From: Oscillospiraceae bacterium
Lineage (GTDB): Bacteria; Bacillota; Clostridia; Oscillospirales; Acutalibacteraceae
Reading direction: 5' to 3'
Length of the DNA stretch: 64,000 nt
Assembly: GCA_009779995.1 (NCBI GenBank)
Contig: WRDW01000001.1
Span: 17,299 to 81,298, forward strand
Below are positions 47,233 to 56,444 of the stretch, piece after piece. The stretch's first letter is position 1, and every line of letters begins with the position of its first letter. Below the pieces are notes generated by a model. That model saw nothing but the letters and a program-made list of their open reading frames with translations. It did no database searches and was not told the origin of the DNA. A program made the position numbers and the translations under genes.

Positions 47233-48376
47233 AGGCCGCCTCCTTGAAAAAGCTGATTTGCTCACAGTTATAAGCTGTACTCATATTGTCTAAGATTTTT
47301 TCCCCATGTTCCAACAGTTCGATGTAGTCTGATATAGTCGACGCTATGGCATGGCCAAGAATGGGCGGCACGGCGTTACCGATTTGCGTCATATTACTCA
47401 TTGCGGCAAATGGAAAGACAAATTCATCAGGGAATGATTGAAGGCGGGCGCATTCTCTTACAGTAAGCCTTCTATCAAGCGCATAGTGGAATTGAATCCG
47501 CGCTTTTGCGTTTGCTCTTATACAATATGCCAACATCCCTCGCTTATTTGTATGGTCGCCTTGCCCGCCGCCCGAAGTAGCTTTTGTCGCTATAAAATAT
47601 TGGCTTTGGTTTGGAACAGATTCGTCAGATATTGTTTCAAGATCACCAATTGCGTGTTCGATAGGCAGGTAGCCAGATAAATATTTCGGTTTCGGAGCGT
47701 CCGGCGGGAACCCTAAATCCATTCTTACAGCGACAATTATCAACCTTCTTCTGCTCTGGGATAGACCGAAAAGCGGAGCAAATAAATCCCACACAACAAC
47801 ATGATAACCAGCAGCCTTAATATCCTCCAAAATCAGGTTTAGATACTTTCCCCCATGTAATGTTGCAAGATGCGGGACATTTTCGCCTATGACAATATCC
47901 GGCTTATGTGTTTTCATATAGGCTATCATTGGCAAATACAGTTGTCCTCGCTCGCCTGCGAAACCAACCTTGGGACCTGACGATGAAAAATCTTGACAGG
48001 GAAACCCGCCGATCAGGATTCTCGCCTTTGGTAATTTGCAGGGGTCAATGCTTGTCAAGTCCCCGACTTCACCATGCTGAGAAATGTTGAGGTTATACGT
48101 TTGGATCGCTTTTTCGTCTATGTCAATAGCTTTGACTATATTGAACGGTAAAGCTTTGTATTCTTTCCCCAAATATCTAAACCCGCCTAAAAAGCCTAAG
48201 TCAAAACCTCCACAACCACTATACATGGACATGATGGTAGTACCATTAGGATATTCTTGACCTATCATATTGGGGTGTGCAATATCACGATTCGCGGGGT
48301 TGTCTTTTAAACCGCATTCAAATACGGGTTTATTCCTCAGCGCCTTTCGTTTTGGCAATCCAGTTTTCGGTCGCAT
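47225..48376 (-). CDS. DNA (cytosine-5-)-methyltransferase
   Basis: MYSGCGGFDLGFLGGF (I), GGFPCQDFSSSG (IV), GENVPHLATLHGGKYLNLI (VI), QSRRRLIIVAVR (VIII), TVRECARLQSFPDEF (IX), QIGNAVPPILGHAIA (X). Confidence 0.96.
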   Translation of the reverse strand: MRPKTGLPKRKALRNKPVFECGLKDNPANRDIAHPNMIGQEYPNGTTIMSMYSGCGGFDLGFLGGFRYLGKEYKALPFNIVKAIDIDEKAIQTYNLNISQHGEVGDLTSIDPCKLPKARILIGGFPCQDFSSSGPKVGFAGERGQLYLPMIAYMKTHKPDIVIGENVPHLATLHGGKYLNLILEDIKAAGYHVVVWDLFAPLFGLSQSRRRLIIVAVRMDLGFPPDAPKPKYLSGYLPIEHAIGDLETISDESVPNQSQYFIATKATSGGGQGDHTNKRGMLAYCIRANAKARIQFHYALDRRLTVRECARLQSFPDEFVFPFAAMSNMTQIGNAVPPILGHAIASTISDYIELLEHGEKILDNMSTAYNCEQISFFKEAAYG

Positions 48377-48404
48377 ATACTCCCTCGCTGTTGTTTATTG
48401 GGCC

Positions 48405-48436
48405 GTGTAAATTGTGCGTTGTAAATTGTGCATTGT
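48405..48436. repeat. Short tandem repeat (gtaaattgtgcgtt / gtaaattgtgcatt)
   Basis: taaattgtgcgttgtaaattgtgcattgt. Confidence 0.65.
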
Positions 48437-48438
48437 CC

Positions 48439-49620
48439 TCACCCCAGCCGGTATCCTCTCTCCACCAGCAGGCGCTGTATCCTGTCGGCCGGGTTGAGCA
48501 GCTTGGAGAGCGACATGTCGTGGTTGAGGGTGTCGATGAGGTAGGCGATGTACTTCGACATGCGCACCGAGACGTGCCAGGGGCGCTCGAGCAGATCCGG
48601 CGGGGTGTAGATCATGTCGCCGGTGAAAATGAGGTCGAACAGGCCCGCCTTGTAGGCGGCGTCCATGCGCTCGAGCCCCATGGAGAACAGCCCGAAGGAG
48701 GCGCACACGAACACCCTGTCGGCCCCGAGTTCCTTGAGCTTCGAGCATACATCGATGATGCTGTCGCCGGAATCGATCATGTCCTCCACCACGATGACGT
48801 CCTTGCCCTCCACGTTGCCGCCGAGGAACTCGTGGGCGCTGATGGGGTTGCGCCCATCGCGCACCACGCTGTAGTCGCGCCGCTTGTAGAACATCCCCAG
48901 GTCCACCTGGAGCATATGGGAGTAGTAGATGCTGCGCTTCATGCCGCCCTCGTCGGGGGTGATGATCATCAGGTGGTCCTTATCTATGTTGATGTCCTGC
49001 ACGTTGTTGACGATGGCCTTGATCATCTGGTAGGCGGGCGGCACGCTCTCGAAGCCGCAGTTGGGGATGGCGTTCTGCACGCGGGGGTCGTGGGCGTCGA
49101 AGGTAATGATGTTCTTCACCCCCAGGTGTACCAGCTCCTGCAGCGCCACGGCGCAGTCCAGGCTCTCCCGGCCCGAGCGCCAGTGCTGCCTGCCCTCGTA
49201 GAGCATGGGCATGATCACGTTCAGGCGCAGTTCCTTGCCCGCCGCCGCGCTGATCACGCGCTTTAGGCTCGCGAAGTGCTCGTCCGGGCTGGTGCGGCGC
49301 ATCTCGCCGTTCATATTGTAGCGCACGCCCCAGTTGAAGCAGTCGCACAGCAGGAACAGGTCGTAGCCCCGCACGGACTGCGTGATGACGGCCTTGGCCT
49401 CGCCGGTGCGGAAGCGGTCGATGCGCGCCTCAATGAGGTAGCTGTCGTTCACGTAGCGGCGCAGGATGTCCCCTTTGGGCCGCGCCTTCACGAATTCCTT
49501 GCGCCAGCCCGTGATGTAGGCGTCCACCTGCTGCGCCATGCGCTCGCAGCCCGGCAGCGCGATGATCCCCAGCTGGCCGTGCGGTACTGATTCTTGATAA
49601 TCCCCCGGGTTCTCCGCCAT
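48439..49620 (-). CDS. prs: Ribose-phosphate pyrophosphokinase-like protein
   Basis: KNIITFDAHDPRVQNAIPNCGFESVPP, GKDVIVVEDMIDSGDSIIDVCSKLKELGADRVFVCASFGLF. Confidence 0.9.
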   Translation of the reverse strand: MAENPGDYQESVPHGQLGIIALPGCERMAQQVDAYITGWRKEFVKARPKGDILRRYVNDSYLIEARIDRFRTGEAKAVITQSVRGYDLFLLCDCFNWGVRYNMNGEMRRTSPDEHFASLKRVISAAAGKELRLNVIMPMLYEGRQHWRSGRESLDCAVALQELVHLGVKNIITFDAHDPRVQNAIPNCGFESVPPAYQMIKAIVNNVQDINIDKDHLMIITPDEGGMKRSIYYSHMLQVDLGMFYKRRDYSVVRDGRNPISAHEFLGGNVEGKDVIVVEDMIDSGDSIIDVCSKLKELGADRVFVCASFGLFSMGLERMDAAYKAGLFDLIFTGDMIYTPPDLLERPWHVSVRMSKYIAYLIDTLNHDMSLSKLLNPADRIQRLLVERGYRLG

Positions 49621-49799
49621 GAAATCCCCTCCTTAATTTTGGTTAAAGTCAGGTTCGTCAGGGTGTTTTAGTCGGCTGAATATATTATATCACAGCTTTT
49701 CCGGTTTGAACAGCCCCAAAGGGGCTTTTGCATAAATATTGTATAGTTTGGGCGCATTGTTGAAAATCAGGCGCTACAGGTTGTGCAATGTGCTGTTTG

Positions 49800-49990
49800 C
49801 GGGGACACCCCGGCGCTTCGCGCCACCCCGCCTGCGTGGACACCCCCCGGCGCTTCGCGCCACCCCCCTCTAAAGAGGGGGCTTTTGCTGCTTCAATCGA
49901 AACTTTCGTAGAGAGCACAGAAAGCCCCCCTCTTTAGAGGGGGGACAGCTTCAGCGCTCCACAGGAGCGCTGAAGCAGGGGGGTTCCACG
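49800..49990. repeat. Palindromic intergenic repeat element (family A)
   Basis: caccccccggcgcttcgcgccacccccctctaaagagggggcttttgctgcttc ... gtagagagcacagaaagcccccctctttagagggggg. Confidence 0.85.
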
Positions 49991-49993
49991 GGC

Positions 49994-52147
49994 CTATCCC
50001 GCCTGAAAGCGCACCGTGAAGTTGTGCGAGCGCAAATTCCCCGTGCCGAAGAAGTAGAGCCGCGCCTCGCCGCCGGTGAGGACCCTGTCGCCTATCTGTA
50101 TCTGCTCCACGTAGCCGTAGGCGTCCGTGCGCAGGACTTTTATCCACTGGGAGGCGTCGCTGCCCAGGGTGATGGCCTTGCCGGGGTACTTGCCGTTGTA
50201 GGCGCTCACGAGGGACTTGATCTGGTCCGTGGTGAGGCTCGCGGTGCTGCGGGCGACGGCCTCGGGGCTGGCCACGCCGCCAGTGAGGTAGGGCAGCGGG
50301 GGATTGCCGCCCCAAGCGTACTGCGCGCTGGCGGTGTAGCCCGCGCAGGAGGCGAAGTAGAGCGTCTCGGCCGTCTGTCCGTTGTAGGCGGCGTATTTGC
50401 CCAGCACGCTGGCGGCCAGGGCGAGCATCCCCTCGTGGTACTGCTTGCAGAAATTGGAGTTCCAGTCCCCGGAGGCCATGAGCACCTGGTTGGTGTTGGT
50501 GGTGCTGAAATTGTTGCGCTTGGCGATGGTGTAGGCGCAGATCATTTGGGCCTTGATGGCCTCATCCGGTACGCCGCCCGCCCCGCAGCGCCCGATCTCC
50601 GCGTAGGCCACCCGCGCCAGGTACTCCTTCAGCTCGTAGCTCGGGCCCCCGTGGTTCACCGTGGCCGGGCGGTTCGCGTCGGTTGAGACCGCCACGCCGG
50701 GGTAGTAGTGCTGTATGATCTGCTCATAGCTCTTGCCCTGGTTGGCCAGCACGATGGCGCCCTCCTGGCTCATGCCCACGCCGTGCCCGTAGCCCGCCGC
50801 CGAGAAGCTGTACGTCCCCCTGGACGCGGGTGAAGGGGCGGTGGTTGTGGTCGAGGTTGTAGTTGTTGTTGTGGTCGAGGTTGTAGTTGTTGTTGTTGTT
50901 GTAGTCGAGGTCGAGGTCGAGGTTGTTGTGGAGCCTGCCGTCGATTGCGCCGTAGACGTGGGCAAGGCCGTGGGCTGCACCGGCGGGGACGTTGTTGGGG
51001 GCGTCTCAGGCTGCACGATAACGTCCTGGAAGGCCCGCAGCAGGTCCAGCAGCCACTGGATGAAGTCCAGCAGCAGCTGGCCGAAGTCCAGCTCGTAGGA
51101 CGGATCCAGCGGGTTGACGCTCAGGGGCAGGTCCGTCTCCGCGACGGCCTGCAGGGCCATGGCGGCCACGGCCTGCACAGCCTGCCTGGCCTCGTCCTCC
51201 TGCGCTTGCCCTGCCAACAACAGGGAAGAGACAATCACAGGCGGCGTCTCCGCGGCGAGGTTCGCCGCATCGCCGGGATCCGCCGCGTCGGCGTTCAATG
51301 CGGCTGCGGCCGCGGTGGTTGTGGTACTCAGCAGCGCGGATTCCAGGCGCAGGGCGTCGCCCGCCTGATACTGCGCGCGGCTGGCCTGCCGCTCCTCCGA
51401 GGCGGCGGCCATGCGCCCCGCCAGGAGGAACATCCCGCCCGCCGCGAAGAGCGCCGCCAGCCCCCCCGCGAAGGCCCGCCTGGCGCGCCTTGCCGCGCGC
51501 ACGCGGCGCGGTTCCATTTGGGGCGCAGGCAGCCTCTTGGTTGGTGACTGCACAGGCCGCAGCTGCGGCCCGGCCAGGGGCACGATGGCGTCCGGCGTGA
51601 GGGGCGCTATGGGTTCGTAGGCGCTCAGCCGCGCGAACACGTCGTCCACGCTGCTGCGCGCCGGGGCCCTGTCCGCCCGCGCGCCCGCCGCAGCCCGCAG
51701 GTACTGCGTAAGCTGCGCCTCCATGGCCTCCAGCAGGTCCATGCGCAGGGGGAGCACCAGCATGTGCTGTCTGCCGCAGCGCATGGCGAAGCCGTTCCAG
51801 CGCAGGTCCGGCGTGGCAAACACAGCCGCCCCGGCAGGGAACAGCGTGTCCTCCGGGTATTTTTTTTGTAACGCCGCGATGCCCTCGTCCGCCTGCGCCG
51901 GCAGGCCCAGGGCCTCCAGCAGGCGCTCCTTGAGGCTATAAAACTGCCGGGGCTGCGCCGCCACGATAATCAGGTCGCACTGCTTGATGCGCGCCGCCAG
52001 GGCCTCCAGCAGCTGGGGAAGCACCCCCACCGCCACGGCCGCCGGCTGCGCCATGCCGGGGATGGCCCGCGCCGCCGCGCCCCTGAGCCATTCGCACTCG
52101 TGCAGGAATGGCCCGTCCTCCAGAATAAATAAACCCGCTCGCTTCAT
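49994..52147 (-). CDS. SpoIID/LytB-domain protein with N-terminal degenerate CinA/MoCF-like domain, TM segment and Thr-rich linker
   Basis: C-term SFSAAGYGHGVGMSQEGAIVLANQGKSYEQIIQHYYPGVAV...; N-term CDLIIVAAQPRQFYSLKERLLEALGLPAQADEGIAALQKKYPE... Confidence 0.85.
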   Translation of the reverse strand: MKRAGLFILEDGPFLHECEWLRGAAARAIPGMAQPAAVAVGVLPQLLEALAARIKQCDLIIVAAQPRQFYSLKERLLEALGLPAQADEGIAALQKKYPEDTLFPAGAAVFATPDLRWNGFAMRCGRQHMLVLPLRMDLLEAMEAQLTQYLRAAAGARADRAPARSSVDDVFARLSAYEPIAPLTPDAIVPLAGPQLRPVQSPTKRLPAPQMEPRRVRAARRARRAFAGGLAALFAAGGMFLLAGRMAAASEERQASRAQYQAGDALRLESALLSTTTTAAAAALNADAADPGDAANLAAETPPVIVSSLLLAGQAQEDEARQAVQAVAAMALQAVAETDLPLSVNPLDPSYELDFGQLLLDFIQWLLDLLRAFQDVIVQPETPPTTSPPVQPTALPTSTAQSTAGSTTTSTSTSTTTTTTTTTSTTTTTTTSTTTTAPSPASRGTYSFSAAGYGHGVGMSQEGAIVLANQGKSYEQIIQHYYPGVAVSTDANRPATVNHGGPSYELKEYLARVAYAEIGRCGAGGVPDEAIKAQMICAYTIAKRNNFSTTNTNQVLMASGDWNSNFCKQYHEGMLALAASVLGKYAAYNGQTAETLYFASCAGYTASAQYAWGGNPPLPYLTGGVASPEAVARSTASLTTDQIKSLVSAYNGKYPGKAITLGSDASQWIKVLRTDAYGYVEQIQIGDRVLTGGEARLYFFGTGNLRSHNFTVRFQAG
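50836..50940 (-). repeat. Low-complexity Thr/Ser codon repeat inside SpoIID gene
   Basis: gttgtagttgttgttgtggtcgag-type repeats encode TTTTTTSTTTTTTTSTTTT. Confidence 0.9.
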
Positions 52148-52194
52148 TATTTTACACTTCCTTTTGTTTTTTTACGTCCTTGTTTTGTTGTTCT

Positions 52195-52390
52195 TGTTTA
52201 AGGCCCAAAAGGCTATAGGGGCCTTTTTACGTCCTGTTTGGGTCAAAGGGGTTCTTGGGTTTTCGGCCGACCGAAGGTCTGCCCTACGGGGATACGGCCC
52301 GAGGCCGGGATTTTTCCCGTAGTCTTGTTGGATATTCCACGGCCTTTGGCCGCATCCCCGTAGGGCAGAGCTTCGGTCGGCCGTGAACCC
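52195..52390. repeat. Long imperfect palindrome between srtB and SpoIID genes
   Basis: ttcggccgaccgaaggtctgccctacggggatacggcc ... ggccgcatccccgtagggcagagcttcggtcggccgtgaa. Confidence 0.85.
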
Positions 52391-52409
52391 ACCTGTCAAT
52401 TGTCAGCTC

Positions 52410-53498
52410 CTACGACGGATACCATCTTTCCGCGTCCGCGTAGGGGTTGGTCTGCTTTAGCTTGTCGTAGAGCGCCTGGGGATGGCGCGGGCTGGGGTTG
52501 GCCTTCACGTTGGGGACGGATGTGCTCTCGCCCTCGCGCACCAGGCGGCCGATGACGTAGAGGAACTCGTAGTCGAAGTCGTAGATACAGGTCTGCAGCG
52601 AGATGAGCTGGTCGCCGTACCGCACGTCCACGCCGGTATCCACGTAGCTGCGCTGCTTGATCTGCCGCACGTAGCCGTCGAAGCTCGCCTGGCTGCCGAA
52701 CTCGGGCGTGTTGACGGCGAAAACGTAGCCGTTGTCGTCCGGCCCCCTGCTTTTGTCGTCCTCCGACCTGCCGTTGATGGCCAGCACCGAGACGATCTTG
52801 TAGCGGTTCACGGTGCCGTCGGGCAGCTCCAGGGTGATGAGTGGGCTGTTCTTCACTGTGCCGGCGTTCTTGTAGCGCGTCAGGTACGTGAAGATGGTGC
52901 CGTTGCTCATGTGGTGGCCGTAGATAATGATGTTCGTGGGGTTCTTCATGTCCACGCGGCAGTCCACGAAGGGGTTGCCGTACTTCGAGGGCCTGCGGTA
53001 GAAGTCCCGCTTGAGGTAGTAGCTGTTGTCCGCCGTCTGCACGATGGGCAGGCTGATGTCCGCGCCGGGGGCCCGCAGCCAGCCCTTGTAGTCGCGGTTC
53101 CTTTCCAGAAGCTCGGGGTGTGTCAGAGGCCGCGTTACAATGATGGATGTCGTCGTGGGCGGGATGGCCGGGGAGCCGTCGTCCGGCTTCGTGGCCTCGG
53201 TGTAGGGCTCGGATATCTCGGTGCCCTGGTTGTAGAGATCCTCAAGCTCCCCGAAGAGCCGCTTCGAGTTCCACGGGTCGATCACCACCACCCAGGAGAG
53301 CACCAGCAAGCACACGAACATCACCAGCAGGCAGCTGTCGAAGATCACCTTGCGGCGCTTGATCCGTGCGCTGTCGCCCTTCAGGGGGATCATGTTCTTC
53401 TCGAAGAAGTTCTTTTTGCGCCGCTTGGGCGGCATATTCACCACGGCCTCCAGGGCCTCCAGCGCGTCGTCCGATTCGGGCCTGCGGTTGTTGTCCAT
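52410..53498 (-). CDS. Class B sortase
   Basis: YGHHMSNGTIFTYLTRY (catalytic His), LISLQTCIYDFDYEFLYVIGRLVRE (catalytic Cys and Arg), N-terminal TM. Confidence 0.92.
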   Translation of the reverse strand: MDNNRRPESDDALEALEAVVNMPPKRRKKNFFEKNMIPLKGDSARIKRRKVIFDSCLLVMFVCLLVLSWVVVIDPWNSKRLFGELEDLYNQGTEISEPYTEATKPDDGSPAIPPTTTSIIVTRPLTHPELLERNRDYKGWLRAPGADISLPIVQTADNSYYLKRDFYRRPSKYGNPFVDCRVDMKNPTNIIIYGHHMSNGTIFTYLTRYKNAGTVKNSPLITLELPDGTVNRYKIVSVLAINGRSEDDKSRGPDDNGYVFAVNTPEFGSQASFDGYVRQIKQRSYVDTGVDVRYGDQLISLQTCIYDFDYEFLYVIGRLVREGESTSVPNVKANPSPRHPQALYDKLKQTNPYADAERWYPS

Positions 53499-53534
53499 CG
53501 TTCAGTTCCCCTTTCGCTTGTGTACTTATTTCCT

Positions 53535-53690
53535 TTTATCAGGCAGAGCGGTCAGCCTCTCACGCGGAACTACTCCGGCGCTGCTTGCCTCCCTCCGGTC
53601 GTGTCGGCTACGCCGAACCCCTCCACGGAGGGGAATGATTTTCTTTTCGCCAGCCACCAGCCTGCGCGCCTTGCTTCTCAGGGCGGGGGC
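53535..53690. repeat. Palindromic intergenic repeat element (family A, degenerate)
   Basis: gagcggtcagcctctcacgcggaa ... gcctccctccggtcgtgtcggctacgccgaacccctccacggaggggaa. Confidence 0.6.
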
Positions 53691-53805
53691 AGTATCAGCG
53701 CCTATTATACACTATTCTCCCGCGCGATGCAATGGAATTGCTGTGAATTTTCTGCGGAACCGCCCAAAATTGGGGCGTTTTGGGAAAAGCTGTGAGCGCT
53801 TTCTT

Positions 53806-55038
53806 TTACAAAAGTAAATCTCTTGCCAGCGCCAAGGCAATTTTTGCCGCGATCGCCCGGTTGTAGCCCCGGTCGCAGCGCCCGGTTTCCAGCTTTTCCC
53901 CTATGATGCGCGCGCCGTCCGTGGCGCCGAAGTAGATCAGGCCGGCGGGCTTGTCCGTGCCTTCCGCAGAGGGCCCGGCGATGCCCGTCACCGCGACCGC
54001 GACGTCCGCGCCGGAGCGCTTCCTTGCGCCCACGGCCATCTGCCGGGCGCATTCGGCGCTCACCGCGCCAAAGCGAGACAGCACGGAGGGCTTCACCCCA
54101 AGCATAGCCGTTTTCGCTTCATTGCTGTAGGTGACGAAAGAGCACAGGAAGGCCTTCGACGCGCCGGGGAGGTCCGTGAGCCGGGCCGCGACGCCCCCGC
54201 CGGTGCAGCTCTCCGCCAGGGCGAGGGTCTTCCCCTGCGCCGTGAGCAGGTCCAAAACGACCTCTCCCAGCTCTTTGTCGACGGAGTAGACCGAAATTCC
54301 TAACATTTTTTTTAATTTTTTTATCACGGGGTCGCAGAGGGCCTCGGCGGCCTCCCTGTCGGCCCCGTGGGCGCTCACCCGCAGGTAGGCCTCGCCCTCC
54401 TTGGCGTAGGGCGCTACAGTGGGATTCTCCATGTCCAGCAGTTCCCCCGCGAGCTCCGCCATGCGGCTCTCGCCCAGGCGAACGGTTCTCACGTAGTGCG
54501 AGACGATCACGCCGCTGCCGTAGGGCCGCAGCAGGGGCAGCAGGCTCTGTTCCAGCATGGGCAGCAGCTCGCGCGGCGGCCCGGGCAGCAGCGCGACGGC
54601 CTTCCCTTCCCCTGTTTGAATGAAGCACCCCGGCGCCGTGCCGTTGTCGTTGTAGAGCACGGTGCAGCCCTCGGGCACGAGGGCCTGCTTCATGTTGCTC
54701 TTCGAGCAGGGGTAGCCCCTGCGCCTGAAAAACGCCTCGATGCGCTCCTTCTGCGCCGCGTCCTCCGCCAGGGGCAATCCCAGCGCCTCGGCCACGACTT
54801 CTTTCGTCAGGTCGTCCGCCGTGGGCCCGAGGCCCCCTGTCAGAATGACGATGTCGCTGCGCCCCAGGGCCAGCAGGAAGTCCTCTTTTAAGCGCCCGGG
54901 GTTGTCCCCCACGGTCATGGCCCGCCGCACCGAGATTCCCAGCGCAGCCAATTTTTCGCAGAGGATCTGCGCGTCCCGGTTGAGGATCTCCCCCAGCAGC
55001 AGCTCCGTGCCCACGTTGATGATTTCGCACAGTTTCAT
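53806..55038 (-). CDS. cinA: CinA-family protein (MoCF domain plus nicotinamide-nucleotide amidase domain)
   Basis: MKLCEIINVGTELLLGEILNRDAQILCEKLAALGISV, ILTGGLGPTADDLTKEVVAEALGLPL, LALAESCTGGGVAARLTDLPGASKAFL. Confidence 0.95.
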   Translation of the reverse strand: MKLCEIINVGTELLLGEILNRDAQILCEKLAALGISVRRAMTVGDNPGRLKEDFLLALGRSDIVILTGGLGPTADDLTKEVVAEALGLPLAEDAAQKERIEAFFRRRGYPCSKSNMKQALVPEGCTVLYNDNGTAPGCFIQTGEGKAVALLPGPPRELLPMLEQSLLPLLRPYGSGVIVSHYVRTVRLGESRMAELAGELLDMENPTVAPYAKEGEAYLRVSAHGADREAAEALCDPVIKKLKKMLGISVYSVDKELGEVVLDLLTAQGKTLALAESCTGGGVAARLTDLPGASKAFLCSFVTYSNEAKTAMLGVKPSVLSRFGAVSAECARQMAVGARKRSGADVAVAVTGIAGPSAEGTDKPAGLIYFGATDGARIIGEKLETGRCDRGYNRAIAAKIALALARDLLL

Positions 55039-55099
55039 GGAGTATACCTCTCTTGATTGGAGACGCACTGCCGTGCGTCTCTTATAAAGAATCATTGGA

Positions 55100-55215
55100 A
55101 TCGAAAGCTCCAATGCCCGATCTGCCAAGGGTCTCCCCTTGGGAGGACGCGAAGCGGGGGTGGTGCGGAGCACAGCCCCGCCGCAGCGGCGCGTCCTCGT
55201 GCGGCTCTCCCCAAC
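55100..55215. repeat. Intergenic repeat element (family A half)
   Basis: aatgcccgatctgccaagggtctccccttgggaggacgcgaagcgggggtggtgcggagcac; near-identical to 56566-56620. Confidence 0.75.
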
Positions 55216-55216
55216 C

Positions 55217-56392
55217 TCATTCCCCATCCACCCCATAATACCGCGCCCCCGCCACGGCTTCTTCAATGAGCCTGTCCATCTCCAGCGCGGCCTCGGCCTT
55301 TTCCAGCATCCCGGGCCGGGGCTTCGTCCTCGGGTGGCGCGGGGTGAACACCGTGCAGCAGTCTTCAAAAGGCAGGATGGAGGTCTCGAACGTGCCTATC
55401 CTGCGCGCCAGCGTGACGACCTCGTCTTTGTCCGTGCCAATCAGGGGGCGGAAGACCGGCATATGCGCGACTGCGTCCGTACAGGCCAGGGCCTGGAGGG
55501 TCTGGCTGGCCACCTGGCCCAGGCTCTCCCCGGTGATGAGCGCGCCGCAGCTCTCCCTGCGTGCGATTTGCTCCGCGCAGCGCATCATGGCCCGGCGCAT
55601 GATGAGGGTGAACAGGTCCTCGGGGCATTTCTCTTTGATCTCTTCCTGTATCTTCGTGAAGGGCACCACGAACAGGCGTATCCGCCCCGCCCAGCCCGCG
55701 ACGATGGAGAGCAGCTTGTGGACTTTATCTTCGGCGCGGGCACTGGTATACGGCGGCGAGGCGAAGTGCACCGCCGTCAGGCGCAGGCCGCGCCGGGCCA
55801 TCTGCCAGGCGGCCACGGGGCTGTCGATCCCGCCGGAGACCAGCGCCACGGCGTCCCCGGCGGTGCCCACGGGCAGGCCGCCCGCGCCCTTTTGCTGGTC
55901 GGCGTGGAGGAAGGCGTGCTGGTCGCGTACCTCGATATAGAGCGTAACCTCCGGCTCCCGCACGTCGACTTTCAGGTGGGGGAAGGCCTCCAGCAGCGCC
56001 CCGCCGGCTTCGGCGCAAATTTCCGGCGAATTGAGGGGGAATCTCTTGTCTGATCTTTTGGCCTCGCACTTGAACGTACCGGCAAACGCGAGGGTGTCCC
56101 GGAAGTACACCGGGGCGGCGGCCAGTATCTCCTCCATGGTTTTGCCCACCCGGGCTGAACGGCTCCAGCCGGAGATGCCGAACACCCGCGAGGCGCGCGC
56201 CGCGGCCTCGTCCATGTCGGTATTCTCATTTTGCGGTACGGCCTGGAGGGCGGACTGGTTCATACTGAAGCTCCAGTCACCCAGGGGGTTCAAAGCCCGC
56301 CGCAAATTCCTGATCAATTGATCCTCGAACGCGCGGCGGTTGAGCCCCTTGAGCGCCAGCTCCCCCATTTTGATCAGCAGGACTTCGGTCAT
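55217..56392 (-). CDS. thiI: tRNA 4-thiouridine sulfurtransferase
   Basis: VALVSGGIDSPVAAWQMARRGLRLTAVHFASPPYTS; THUMP-type N-terminus. Confidence 0.95.
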   Translation of the reverse strand: MTEVLLIKMGELALKGLNRRAFEDQLIRNLRRALNPLGDWSFSMNQSALQAVPQNENTDMDEAAARASRVFGISGWSRSARVGKTMEEILAAAPVYFRDTLAFAGTFKCEAKRSDKRFPLNSPEICAEAGGALLEAFPHLKVDVREPEVTLYIEVRDQHAFLHADQQKGAGGLPVGTAGDAVALVSGGIDSPVAAWQMARRGLRLTAVHFASPPYTSARAEDKVHKLLSIVAGWAGRIRLFVVPFTKIQEEIKEKCPEDLFTLIMRRAMMRCAEQIARRESCGALITGESLGQVASQTLQALACTDAVAHMPVFRPLIGTDKDEVVTLARRIGTFETSILPFEDCCTVFTPRHPRTKPRPGMLEKAEAALEMDRLIEEAVAGARYYGVDGE

Positions 56393-56444
56393 GGACCCTC
56401 TGTTGTTAAATCATACTATTCTCGCTCTAAAAGAACCCACTGCA

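Noticed and set aside
53806-55368. N-terminally extended 520-aa CinA
   Set aside because: The extension runs through the intergenic repeat and thiI antisense; the ATG at 55038 (MKLCEIINVGTELLLGE) is the natural start.
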